Origin: Brevundimonas sp. UBA5866 | Lineage (GTDB): Bacteria > Pseudomonadota > Alphaproteobacteria > Caulobacterales > Caulobacteraceae | Direction: 5' to 3' | DNA: 50,600 nt | Assembly (NCBI RefSeq): GCF_002432125.1 | Contig: NZ_DJFS01000074.1 | Coordinates: forward strand, 1 to 50,600 | In this document: positions 41,246 to 49,664 of the stretch, in pieces | How the letters are laid out: each line of letters begins with the position of its first letter | How positions within the stretch are numbered: position 1 is the stretch's first letter | The notes under the pieces: model-generated | The model's database searches: none | The model's input: the letters and a program-made list of their open reading frames with translations, nothing else | What the model was told of the DNA's origin: nothing | Program-made: the position numbers and the translations under genes

Positions 41246-42051
41246 GCCGCACTGTCCAACAGCGCAATGGTTTCGTGAATATACTGGGCATGGGCGACCA
41301 CGCCCAGTTCAATCCCCTCGCCTTCGCCCTGTACCTCCTTGATCAGCAAGCCGGCGATAAAGGGGTGATCCGGCACCGGTACACCCGGCCGACGGGTAGC
41401 AGCCGGAACCCAGAATACCGGACCGCCGGAGTTGCCCTGCGATACATTGAAGTCCAGCAGAAAGGTCGGAAAATGCTGGATCGGGGTCAGCGGCCACGAG
41501 CTGATGCGGCCCGAACGCAGGATCGGGAAACCTGCCCGATTGGCCGACAGCCCATGCGGATAGCCCAGAGCGAACAGCTCGTCCCCCGGCCCCATACGCC
41601 ACTGGTCGAACGTATGACTATCGGCCAGCCAACCCACCGGAATAGCCGCACGCGCAAAGGCTTCGGGCGCGGTGATTTCCATTACCGCCACGTCCTGTTC
41701 GGGGTGTTTGGTCCATAGCGGATCGCCCGCTTCAGACCGGATATCGACCTCGGCAGGCGCATAGCGCCAGTTGCCGTCCGCCTCGGCATTACGCCATCCG
41801 AAACGCGCCTTCTGATGCGGCATGACCGCAAAGACGTGATCCGCCGTGACCAGCAGGATACGCGGCGTGCCATCGATGCGGGGCGCATTGATCAGCACAC
41901 CCGTACCGACCTTGCGCCGACCGTTGCCCTGCGATTGGTCGATCTGGATCGTGGCGTTGATCAAGCCCAGGGTCATGTCCCACTCGACAGCGGCGGGGGA
42001 CTGGGCGACGGGCGGTTCGGGAGGATATGCGTCGATGACCATGCCGAACAT
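41224..42051 (-). CDS. Trypsin-like serine peptidase
   Basis: 275 residues from the ATG at 42051, which has AGAGG four bases ahead; a longer start at 42093 and a shorter at 42042 are possible. The catalytic triad is visible: His in VTADHVFAV, Asp in PEQDVAVMEI, Ser in QGNSGGPVFW. No signal peptide is apparent, so it is either cytoplasmic or exported by another route. Its start lies 60 bp from the divergent S9 peptidase gene, and its end overlaps the convergent TonB-C-like gene. Confidence 0.8.
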   Translation of the reverse strand: MFGMVIDAYPPEPPVAQSPAAVEWDMTLGLINATIQIDQSQGNGRRKVGTGVLINAPRIDGTPRILLVTADHVFAVMPHQKARFGWRNAEADGNWRYAPAEVDIRSEAGDPLWTKHPEQDVAVMEITAPEAFARAAIPVGWLADSHTFDQWRMGPGDELFALGYPHGLSANRAGFPILRSGRISSWPLTPIQHFPTFLLDFNVSQGNSGGPVFWVPAATRRPGVPVPDHPFIAGLLIKEVQGEGEGIELGVVAHAQYIHETIALLDSAAQGVPQP

Positions 42052-42111
42052 TTGACCTCTGGTCTGTGTCGGCACAAGGTCCTGCCGAAACAACTCTGCA
42101 AGGGACTGTCG

Positions 42112-44298
42112 ATGAATCGCCGTGAACTGATTGCCACGACTGCTGCTGCCGGCCTGATGGCCGCATCACCTGCCCTTGCCGCGCCCCAAACCACCGGAGC
42201 CAGAATGCCTCGCCCAGTACCGCCCGTTGCCAAGAAAGTCCCCGTCACCATCGAACAGCTGGGCCGCACCCGCGTCGATGAATACCAGTGGATGAAGGAC
42301 GACAACTGGCAGGCCGTCCTGCGCGCCCCGTCCCTGATCAAACAGGACGTCAAAGAGCATCTGAACGAAGAGAACGCCTATCGCGAGGCCATGATGGCCT
42401 CCACCGAACAGCTCCAGAAGGAGATGTTCGAAGAGATGAAGGGGCGCATCAAGGAAGACGACGCCTCGGTTCCGTCCGCCGACGGCCCTTGGGAATACTA
42501 CACCCGCTATAATGCGGGCGATCAGCACCCGCTGTACTGCCGCCGTCCGCGCGGCCGCACCGACGGCGAGGAAATCCTGCTGGACGCCAACAAACTGGCC
42601 GAGGGCAAGGCCTACTCCGAGGTTGGCGACACCGAGGCCAGCCCCGACCATAGCCTGTTCGGCTATTCCGAGGACGCCCAAGGCTCAGAGGTCTACAAGA
42701 TCTATGTGAAGGACCTGGCCACCGGACAGGTCCTGCCGGACGTGATCGAGTCGGCCACGGGCGACTTCACCTTCTCGCCCGACAGCCAGTGGATCTTCTG
42801 GACCAACCGCAATGACAATGGCCGTCCTGACAAGATTTTCCGTCGTCCTGCCAAGGGCGGCGAGACGACGCTCGTCTACGAGGAAGAGGACGAGGGCATG
42901 TTCCTGGGCCTTGGCCGCACCTCGGACGACGCCTTCCTGCTGGTGACCATCGCCAATCAGGAAACCTCCGAATCCCGTCTGATCCCAGGTAATGATCCCA
43001 CCTCGACGCCGGTGGTGGTCGAGCCGCGCGTCGAGGCCCGCCTCTATTCGATGGACCACTGGGGCGACCGCTGGGTGATCCGCACCAACGCCGACGACGC
43101 CATCGACTTCAAGATCGTCGAAGCGCCGACCGACGCCCCCGCCAAGGCCAATTGGAAGGACCTCGTTCCCCATACGCCCGGTCGCTACATCGAAGGCTTC
43201 TCGCTGACGAAGGACTTCGTCGCCCGTCAGGAACGCGCCGACGCCAACACCCGCATCGTCATCCGCGACCGCACGGGCAGCGAGCACGAGATCCGCGTGG
43301 ACGAGCCCGCCTACAGCCTGTCGCTGGCTGGCGCGTCGGAGTTCGACACCACGGTCATCCGCTACACCTACAACTCCATGTCCACGCCGACCTCGGTTTA
43401 TGACTATGACCAGAAGTCGCGCGAACGCGTGCTGCGCAAGGTTCAGGAAGTCCCGTCGGGCCACAACCCTGCCGACTATATCGTCGAGCGCCTGAACGCG
43501 CCAGCATCGGACGGCGAACTGGTTCCGGTTTCCATCCTGCGCCACAAGGACACCCCCGTGGACGGCTCGGCCCCGGTGCTGCTGTACGGCTATGGCTCTT
43601 ACGGCATGTCCATGCCCGCTGGCTTCTCGACCAACCGCCTGTCGCTGGTGGATCGCGGCTTCATCTATGCCATCGCCCACATTCGTGGCGGTGCGGACAA
43701 GGGCTGGAACTGGTTCCTGAACGCCCGCCGCTTCACCAAGAAGAACACCTTCACCGACTTCATCGCCGCCGCCGATCACCTGATCGAAAAGAACTATGCC
43801 CGCGCCGGAAACATCGTGGCCGAGGGCCGCTCGGCGGGCGGACTGCTGATGGGGGCCGTGACCAATATGCGCCCCGAACTGTGGGCGGGCATCATCGGCG
43901 GCGTGCCGTTCGTGGACCTGATCAACACCATGAGCGATACCTCGCTGCCGCTCACCCCGCCGGAATGGCCCGAATGGGGCAATCCGATCGAGGACGCCGC
44001 CGCCTACGACTACATGTGGTCCTACAGCCCCTACGACCAGATCTCGGCCAAACCCTATCCGGCTGTTCTGGCCACCGGCGGCCTGTCCGACCCGCGCGTC
44101 ACCTATTGGGAGCCGCAGAAATGGGTCGCCCGTCTGCGTGACCACACCACCTCAACCAATCCGGTGCTGCTGAAGATCAATATGGAGGCGGGCCACTTCG
44201 CCTCGTCGGGCCGCTTCGATTATCTGAAGGACATCGCGCTGGATTACGCCTTCGCGATCTGGGCCGTGAACAAGGGCTGGGAAAAAGACTTCGCCTGA
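42112..44298 (+). CDS. S9A prolyl oligopeptidase family (protease II/PtrB-like), Tat-exported
   Basis: A serine oligopeptidase, 728 residues from the ATG at 42112 behind AGGGA; in-frame starts further upstream run into the divergent gene. It begins MNRRELIATTAAAGLMAASP and then ALA, a twin-arginine signal peptide, so it is probably exported folded to the periplasm. A seven-blade beta-propeller (about 90-440) is followed by the alpha/beta-hydrolase domain with Ser in EGRSAGGLLMG, Asp in GGLSDPRVTYWEP and His in MEAGHFASSG. The neighbouring gene starts with a one-base overlap (TGATG). A tatABC operon lies at 28.9-30.5 kb. Confidence 0.93.
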   Translation: MNRRELIATTAAAGLMAASPALAAPQTTGARMPRPVPPVAKKVPVTIEQLGRTRVDEYQWMKDDNWQAVLRAPSLIKQDVKEHLNEENAYREAMMASTEQLQKEMFEEMKGRIKEDDASVPSADGPWEYYTRYNAGDQHPLYCRRPRGRTDGEEILLDANKLAEGKAYSEVGDTEASPDHSLFGYSEDAQGSEVYKIYVKDLATGQVLPDVIESATGDFTFSPDSQWIFWTNRNDNGRPDKIFRRPAKGGETTLVYEEEDEGMFLGLGRTSDDAFLLVTIANQETSESRLIPGNDPTSTPVVVEPRVEARLYSMDHWGDRWVIRTNADDAIDFKIVEAPTDAPAKANWKDLVPHTPGRYIEGFSLTKDFVARQERADANTRIVIRDRTGSEHEIRVDEPAYSLSLAGASEFDTTVIRYTYNSMSTPTSVYDYDQKSRERVLRKVQEVPSGHNPADYIVERLNAPASDGELVPVSILRHKDTPVDGSAPVLLYGYGSYGMSMPAGFSTNRLSLVDRGFIYAIAHIRGGADKGWNWFLNARRFTKKNTFTDFIAAADHLIEKNYARAGNIVAEGRSAGGLLMGAVTNMRPELWAGIIGGVPFVDLINTMSDTSLPLTPPEWPEWGNPIEDAAAYDYMWSYSPYDQISAKPYPAVLATGGLSDPRVTYWEPQKWVARLRDHTTSTNPVLLKINMEAGHFASSGRFDYLKDIALDYAFAIWAVNKGWEKDFA

Positions 44299-44858
44299 TG
44301 CCCGGGTTCAGTATCCGTGAGGCGGTGGAAACCGACTTCCCCGCCATCACACGCATCTATGCCGGATGGGTAAACTATGCCTGCGGCACGTTCGAACTGG
44401 TCCCGCCGACTGAGGACGAGATGAAGGCCCGTTTCGCCTACATCCGCGCCCTGGGCATGCCGTACCTGGTCGCCGAACGCGATGGTCAGGTGATCGGCTA
44501 TGCCTATGCGGGGCCGTTCCGCGCCCGTGAGGCCTATCGCTACATGGTCGAGGATTCGATCTACCTCGATCCGGTGGCCAAGGGGCTGGGCGTCGGTGGT
44601 GCCCTTCTCGACCGCCTGATTCTGGAATGCGAGCAAAAAGGGGCCCGCCAGATGGTCGCCGTCATCGGTGATTCCGAAAATGAATCATCCATAGGCCTTC
44701 ATCGCTCGCGCGGATTCGCTGATTCAGGCCGATTCACCTCTGCCGGATGGAAACTGGACGGTTGGCGCGATGTCATCTTCATGCAAAAGCCATTGGGTGC
44801 CGCCGACACCAGTCCGCCCGATGGGCCGGCCCTGCTCCTCAGCGACAAGGGCCGCTAA
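44298..44858 (+). CDS. GNAT-family N-acetyltransferase (phosphinothricin acetyltransferase-like)
   Basis: Transfers acetyl from acetyl-CoA to an amine, 186 residues. It starts MPGFSIREAVETDFPAITRIY, typical of Pat/MnaT-like members. The acetyl-CoA loop is KGLGVGGALLDRLI. FADSGRFTSAGWKLDGWRDV is a PAT-family C-terminal signature. The N-terminal TGATG overlap couples it to the S9 peptidase gene, but a functional link is not evident. A hairpin terminator follows. Confidence 0.88.
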   Translation: MPGFSIREAVETDFPAITRIYAGWVNYACGTFELVPPTEDEMKARFAYIRALGMPYLVAERDGQVIGYAYAGPFRAREAYRYMVEDSIYLDPVAKGLGVGGALLDRLILECEQKGARQMVAVIGDSENESSIGLHRSRGFADSGRFTSAGWKLDGWRDVIFMQKPLGAADTSPPDGPALLLSDKGR

Positions 44859-44879
44859 AGGCCGGAAAATCAGGCTTTG

Positions 44880-44905
44880 CGGGGGCGGAAACGCCCCCGT
44901 TTCCA
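44880..44905 (+). terminator. Terminator after the GNAT gene
   Basis: CGGGGGCG (44880-44887) pairs with CGCCCCCG (44892-44899) around a GAAA tetraloop, followed by TTT. It is strong in stem and weak in T-run. Confidence 0.75.
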
Positions 44906-45014
44906 TATCGACTAAGGTTCTTAAATCGCGGACCATTTCGCAAATTGCCGTATTTTTTCAGGGGTATGCATTTTTCCCGTTGACCCGAAACGCTGCCCCA
45001 CCTAAACACCACCT

Positions 45015-45040
45015 CGTTCCCGCCGGACACGGCGCGAACG
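45015..45040 (+). repeat. Imperfect inverted repeat in the tRNA-Asp leader
   Basis: CGTTCCCGCC (45015-45024) and GGCGCGAACG (45031-45040) pair at nine of ten positions. It sits 8 bp before tRNA-Asp. A -35-like TTGACC (44980-44985) and CTAAAC (45002-45007) lie upstream, so it is probably in the tRNA precursor leader. Confidence 0.4.
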
Positions 45041-45047
45041 GGACCAA

Positions 45048-45124
45048 GCGGGTGTAGCTCAGTTGGTTAGAGTGCCGGCCTGTCACGCCGGAGGTCGCGG
45101 GTTCGAGCCCCGTCACTCGCGCCA
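45048..45124 (+). tRNA. tRNA-Asp (anticodon GTC)
   Basis: A 77-nt tRNA with encoded CCA. The acceptor GCGGGTG pairs with CACTCGC (one G-T). The anticodon stem CCGGC/GCCGG encloses CTGTCAC, anticodon GTC. The T-arm is GCGGG-TTCGAGC-CCCGT with the last pairs using G-T, and the discriminator G73 is the Asp identity base. A 3' inverted repeat begins at the CCA end. Confidence 0.98.
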
Positions 45125-45153
45125 CTCCCCTTCTTAATGAAGTACGGAGTGGC
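45121..45153 (+). repeat. Inverted repeat starting in the tRNA-Asp 3' end
   Basis: GCCACTCC (45121-45128) and GGAGTGGC (45146-45153) are perfect 8-bp arms; inside them CTTC/GAAG forms a second short stem. The left arm includes the tRNA's discriminator and CCA. No T-run follows. It may be a 3' processing or termination hairpin, or the scar of a duplicated end. Confidence 0.4.
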
Positions 45154-45264
45154 GCATACCGCTCTTGGTCCGAAACACTTCCCCTCAAAATCGAAATACG
45201 CCCCACCACAGCGCCTTCGTGCGCCTGTTGCCGTTTCAGCCTGGCGTTAGTTGACTTTTAACCA

Positions 45265-45279
45265 GAACACTTACAGAAC
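45265..45279 (-). promoter_or_regulatory. SOS box (LexA site) 1 upstream of lexA
   Basis: GAAC-ACTTACA-GAAC, the reverse orientation of the alphaproteobacterial LexA box GTTC-N7-GTTC, 43 bp before the lexA ATG. It overlaps the region downstream of a -35-like TTGACT (45251-45256). A CtrA-like half match, TTAG-N7-TTAA (45247-45261), overlaps the same promoter. Confidence 0.75.
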
Positions 45280-45290
45280 ATTCGGCAACG

Positions 45291-45305
45291 GTTCACGCCT
45301 TGTTC
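45291..45305 (+). promoter_or_regulatory. SOS box (LexA site) 2 upstream of lexA
   Basis: GTTC-ACGCCTT-GTTC, a perfect alphaproteobacterial LexA box in forward orientation, 17 bp before the lexA ATG and 11 bp from box 1. Two boxes in opposite orientation point to autoregulation by LexA. Confidence 0.85.
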
Positions 45306-45321
45306 TGAAAGCGCCCCTGAC

Positions 45322-46023
45322 ATGCTCACCAAGAAGCAGCACGAACTCCTGATGTTCATCCATGAACGCATCAAGGAAACCGGCGTGTCGCCTTCTTTTG
45401 ACGAGATGAAGGAAGCGCTCGATCTGGCGTCCAAATCGGGCATCCACCGCCTGATCACCGCCCTTGAGGAACGCGGCTTCATCCGCCGTCTGGCGCATCG
45501 CGCCCGCGCGCTGGAAGTCGTCAAAATGCCGGAACAGGCGACCGCCGCCGCGCCCGCCAAGGGCCGCGCCCCGTTCAAGCCCGGTGTCATCGATGGCGGC
45601 GGCATGAACCGCGCCCCCGTTCAGGAAGCCGCCAACGACGTGCGCGAACTGCCGCTACTGGGCAAGATCGCCGCCGGTACGCCGATTGCCGCCATCCAGC
45701 ACGAACAGGACCGTATTCCGGTACCGGAATCCATCCTCGGCTCGGGCGAGCACTATCTGCTGGAGATCGAAGGCGACTCGATGATCGAGGCCGGCATACT
45801 CGACGGCGACACCGTGGTGATCAAACGCACCAACAACGCCAACAACGGCGAGATCGTCGTTGCCCTTGTCGAGGGCGAGGAAGCCACGCTGAAGCGCCTG
45901 CGTCGCAAGGGCCAGTCCATCGCTCTGGAACCGGCCAACCGCGCCTATGAAACCCGCATCTTCGGGCCGGATCAGGTCGAGGTCCAAGGCAAGCTGGTCG
46001 GACTTATCCGCCGCTATCACTGA
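45322..46023 (+). CDS. lexA: SOS-response repressor LexA
   Basis: Represses SOS genes and cleaves itself with activated RecA after DNA damage. It is 233 residues, the alphaproteobacterial length with a long linker. The winged-helix domain covers about 1-70 (MLTKKQHELLMFIHERIKET). The cleavage bond is A118-G119 in KIAAGTPIAA. The catalytic Ser and Lys are S153 in EGDSMIEAG and K191 in ATLKRLRRK. The gene sits downstream of two SOS boxes, and its stop overlaps the convergent comEC by seven bases. Confidence 0.97.
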   Translation: MLTKKQHELLMFIHERIKETGVSPSFDEMKEALDLASKSGIHRLITALEERGFIRRLAHRARALEVVKMPEQATAAAPAKGRAPFKPGVIDGGGMNRAPVQEAANDVRELPLLGKIAAGTPIAAIQHEQDRIPVPESILGSGEHYLLEIEGDSMIEAGILDGDTVVIKRTNNANNGEIVVALVEGEEATLKRLRRKGQSIALEPANRAYETRIFGPDQVEVQGKLVGLIRRYH

Positions 46024-48116
46024 TAATCGGGGTCGCCCCACCGTGACCACGGCCTGATACCACGCGCATCGCGCACCCAGCGCGCGCGCCATCCAGTTCC
46101 GTCACGCCACAGCTCGACCGCGCCGCGCTCTGCAAAGTCCTGACCATCCAACACCAGCCTGTTCGCGCACTCTTGCGGCAGTTGGTGGACGACAGCGCGC
46201 ACAGCAACAACCTCTGCCGTCAGACACATCTGGCTCAGCTTGTCGGCTGCGGGACTCGCCCTGCCCCACCACAGAGCAACGGGGGCTGTGGCCTCCAACG
46301 CCGCGCAATGGGTGCGCCCGCATTTCCACGCGGCCTTGTCGCGCGGAACCCGCTCGAGATCCCACCGCTGTGCCCATATCTCGGACGAAAAAGCGCGGAC
46401 CGTGCGGAAAACGGTCGCCTGATCGCCGGAAACCCATGCCGCATTGGTCGCTGAGTCGCCGATCCAGATATCCGGCGGTGTCTCGCGTGGCCATAACAAC
46501 ACCGCGCAGGCCAGAGGCAGCCCCAGCAGCCGCAACCACCCGCGCCACAGGCATATGATCAAGATACCGACAAAGGCGATCGGCAGGGCCTGTGGCGGCG
46601 CGCCTGCCATAGTCTTGACCGCACCCGGCAACTGCGCCGCCCAGTGGCCGATGGTCAGCATCCACTGCACGCCCTGCCCCGCGACCCACAAAAACGGCCC
46701 GCCAAGGCCCAGAGGCTCCAAGGCCGCACCCAGCGCCAGCGCAGGCAGCATAACCATATCAGCCAGTGGCGCGCTGGCCATATTGGCCACCAGTCCGTAG
46801 ACGCTGGTGCGGTTGAAGTGGTGCATGACAAACGGCCCCGTCGCCATGCCCGCAACAAAGCTGGCCGCAACCGCAGCACCGGCCCATGACACTGCGCGCT
46901 GCAAGGCCGCAATCGGCCAAGGGGTATTGATCTCTTTGATGCGCCGTGGCCACACCTCTGCCAACGCAACCAAGGCTGCGGTCGCAGAAAACGACATCTG
47001 GAACCCCGGCGTGACCACCGCTTCGGGTTGCATCACCAGCACGACAATGGCCGCGGTCGCCAAGGCCCGCATGCTGATGGCTTTGCGGTCCAGCAAAATG
47101 GCCCCGAATGCAATCGAAGCCGTCACTGCCGCGCGTTCGGCAGGCGGTGGCGCGCCGGACAGGACCAGATAGGCCCCGACAGCCACCAACCCTGCGCAGG
47201 CCGCGACTTTTTTGCCGGAAACCCTCAACGCCAGCCAAGGGCACATGGCGATGAGAAGGCGAAACAGAAAGAAGACAAACCCGCCCACAACCGCCATATG
47301 CAGTCCGGATATCGACAGAATATGCGCCAGTCCGGAATCGCGCATGGCCTGCAGGTCGCTTTCTCCGATCCAGGTCTCATGGCCCGTCACCATCGCCGCA
47401 GCGATGCCGCCTTGCTGCTGCCCCAACCGCGCCACCAGACGTTCGGCCAAGGAAAATCGGATCGCATTGATCCTCATTTCAAGCCTGACAGGAAATGGCG
47501 GCGGAGCCAGCGACGCGTCCCGTGTCTCGGTCAAGCCGAACAGCACCCCTCCCATGCTTTGAAACCAGGCCATCCGCCCAAAATCATAGGTTCCGGGAGA
47601 GGCTGGCGCGGGTGGAGGATTGATCAATCCGAATATGGAAACCGCTTCTCCTGGCCGTGGCGGATCACCTTTGACCGTGGCCCGGATACGCAAAGGAATC
47701 TGTGAGGGCTCAAGACCGCGAATCCTGACGGGGGCCAGGACAACCCGATGGCCACGCGCGCCCGGAGAATCGACGTCGATGACATAGGCTTCGACCAAAG
47801 TCGGTTTAGTCATCGCAGGTGCAATGGGAGCCGCCACGGCATCGGATCTCATTTTGGCGACTGCCAGTCCGCCCCCAAAACAGGCCAGCATCAGAAGCGG
47901 CAGTGTGATGGCCCGGCCAGCGCCCAATAAGCGCGCCGAAAACCACAGCGAAAACAACAAAAAAGCTATAATTATCAACGGCCAGAATGGAGGCTCTGTG
48001 CCAAACGCAAAATACGTGGCACAACCCCCGCCAAAGAACACCGCCGACCAGAGTGGCCAACGCTGACTTTGGGCATTCCATTCACGCCGAATGCGCGAAC
48101 GGAAACCGGCGATCAA
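46017..48116 (-). CDS. comEC: ComEC/Rec2-family DNA-uptake channel protein
   Basis: An inner-membrane channel for single-stranded DNA uptake in competence. I place the start at TTG 48116-48114 (699 residues), since gltX begins at 48184 and an upstream in-frame ATG (48212) would lie 29 bp inside it; ribosome sites for both are poor. A DUF4131-like OB region lies at about 80-190, followed by the competence membrane domain with GLAHILSISGLHMAVVGG, typical of ComEC, and several helices to about 560. The remaining C-terminal part (IWIGDSATNAAWVSGDQ and on) corresponds to the metallo-beta-lactamase region but shows no HxHxDH, so it is probably catalytically dead. Confidence 0.88.
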   Translation of the reverse strand: MIAGFRSRIRREWNAQSQRWPLWSAVFFGGGCATYFAFGTEPPFWPLIIIAFLLFSLWFSARLLGAGRAITLPLLMLACFGGGLAVAKMRSDAVAAPIAPAMTKPTLVEAYVIDVDSPGARGHRVVLAPVRIRGLEPSQIPLRIRATVKGDPPRPGEAVSIFGLINPPPAPASPGTYDFGRMAWFQSMGGVLFGLTETRDASLAPPPFPVRLEMRINAIRFSLAERLVARLGQQQGGIAAAMVTGHETWIGESDLQAMRDSGLAHILSISGLHMAVVGGFVFFLFRLLIAMCPWLALRVSGKKVAACAGLVAVGAYLVLSGAPPPAERAAVTASIAFGAILLDRKAISMRALATAAIVVLVMQPEAVVTPGFQMSFSATAALVALAEVWPRRIKEINTPWPIAALQRAVSWAGAAVAASFVAGMATGPFVMHHFNRTSVYGLVANMASAPLADMVMLPALALGAALEPLGLGGPFLWVAGQGVQWMLTIGHWAAQLPGAVKTMAGAPPQALPIAFVGILIICLWRGWLRLLGLPLACAVLLWPRETPPDIWIGDSATNAAWVSGDQATVFRTVRAFSSEIWAQRWDLERVPRDKAAWKCGRTHCAALEATAPVALWWGRASPAADKLSQMCLTAEVVAVRAVVHQLPQECANRLVLDGQDFAERGAVELWRDGTGWRARWVRDARGIRPWSRWGDPDYQ

Positions 48117-48183
48117 CTTTACCGTAAGGCTTCGTTTTGCCGCTGACGCGCGTATAAGGGCGGCTGTATTGGACTCATTGCCT

Positions 48184-49599
48184 ATGACCTCCCCATCCTC
48201 GACTGTTGTCACCCGCTTTGCCCCCTCGCCGACAGGCTACCTGCATATCGGCGGTGCCAGAACTGCGTTATTTAACTGGCTGTACGCAAAAGGCCACGGT
48301 GGTAAATTTCTGGTCCGTATCGAAGACACGGACCGTGAACGTTCGACCGACGAAGCGGTAAAGGCCATTTTCGACGGGCTGGAGTGGTTGCAGCTGATCG
48401 GCGATGAAGAGCCTGTCTATCAATTCGCCCGCGCCGACCGTCACCGCGAGGTCATCCAGCAGCTTCTGGATACCGGCCACGCCTACCGCGACTTCCTGAC
48501 CGCCGAGGAAACCGGCGCGCTGCGCGATGCGGCCAAGGCCGAGGGCAAGGAATTTGTCTCGCCGTGGCGTGACCGTGAGCCCACCAACGAGGACCTGCAA
48601 AAACCGTTCACCGTGCGTTTCCGTCGCCCGCTGGATCAGGCTGTCGTCGTGGACGACGCCGTACAGGGCACCGTGCGCTGGGAAAGCTCGGCGCTGGATG
48701 ATCTGGTCATCCTGCGCTCGGATGGTGCTCCGACCTACAACCTCGCGGTTGTCGTCGATGACCACGACATGGGCGTCACCCACGTGATCCGTGGCGACGA
48801 CCACCTGAACAACGCCGCCCGCCAGAGCCTGATTTACGACGCTCTCGGCTGGACGCGCCCGACCTTCGCCCACATCCCGCTCATTCACGGACCGGACGGC
48901 GCCAAGCTGTCCAAGCGCCACGGCGCACAAGCCGTCCACGAGTATGCGGAAATGGGCTACCTGCCCGAAGCCATGCGCAACTATCTGGCGCGCCTGGGCT
49001 GGGCACACGGCGATGACGAACTGTTCGACGACGAACAGGCCAAGGCCTGGTTCGACTTCGGCGGCATCAACAAGGCTCCGGCCCGCCTCGACTTCGACAA
49101 GCTGGCGCACGTCAACGCCCACTGGATCCGTCAGGCCGACGATCAGCGCCTTGCTGATCTGACCGCTGGCGTTCTGGCCTCGCGTGGCCAGAAACTTGAT
49201 GACGCAGGCCGCGAAAAGCTGCTGCGCGCCATCCCCCTGATCAAGGACCGCGCCAAATTGGTGCCGGAACTGGCCGATCAGGTTCAATTCGCCCTGTTGG
49301 TGAGCCCGATCCCGCTTAACGAGAAAAGCGCGGGCATGTTGCAGGGCGAAAACCTCGACCGACTTTCACGACTTCGTGAGCACCTGAACGATGTTCACGC
49401 GTGGAATGTTGAAAATCTCGAGACCGAACTTAAAACCTTTGCTGAAAAAGAAGGTGTAGGCTTCGGAAAAATAGGGCCTTTTGCCCGCGCCGCTCTGACA
49501 GGCGGTGTTCCGGCTCCAGATATCGCAAAAATTCTGGTCGCCATTGGCCGCGACGAAAGTCTCCAGCGCTTGGATGATGCGCTGCAACAGACTAAGTAA
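48184..49599 (+). CDS. gltX: Glutamyl-tRNA synthetase
   Basis: A class I synthetase charging tRNA-Glu, 471 residues from the ATG at 48184, which gives the family N-terminus TVVTRFAPSPTGYLHIGG. HIGH is in PTGYLHIGGARTALFNW. Further marks are RIEDTDRERST and the KLSKR loop in GPDGAKLSKRHGAQAV. Alphaproteobacteria often carry two GluRS-type genes; this is the canonical-looking one. A weak TATAAG-like -10 lies at 48153-48158. The gene is divergent from comEC and followed after 65 bp by gltA. Confidence 0.97.
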   Translation: MTSPSSTVVTRFAPSPTGYLHIGGARTALFNWLYAKGHGGKFLVRIEDTDRERSTDEAVKAIFDGLEWLQLIGDEEPVYQFARADRHREVIQQLLDTGHAYRDFLTAEETGALRDAAKAEGKEFVSPWRDREPTNEDLQKPFTVRFRRPLDQAVVVDDAVQGTVRWESSALDDLVILRSDGAPTYNLAVVVDDHDMGVTHVIRGDDHLNNAARQSLIYDALGWTRPTFAHIPLIHGPDGAKLSKRHGAQAVHEYAEMGYLPEAMRNYLARLGWAHGDDELFDDEQAKAWFDFGGINKAPARLDFDKLAHVNAHWIRQADDQRLADLTAGVLASRGQKLDDAGREKLLRAIPLIKDRAKLVPELADQVQFALLVSPIPLNEKSAGMLQGENLDRLSRLREHLNDVHAWNVENLETELKTFAEKEGVGFGKIGPFARAALTGGVPAPDIAKILVAIGRDESLQRLDDALQQTK

Positions 49600-49664
49600 A
49601 ACAACAACCAACACAAGGCCGTCCGCCTCCCCGCGCCCGGTCCGAAGTATAACAAGGGGCCCAG

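Noticed and set aside
42685..44145. 486-codon minus frame opposite the S9 peptidase
   Set aside because: Gly/Val/Arg/His-rich antisense product with no motif; the + strand gene is complete and clear.
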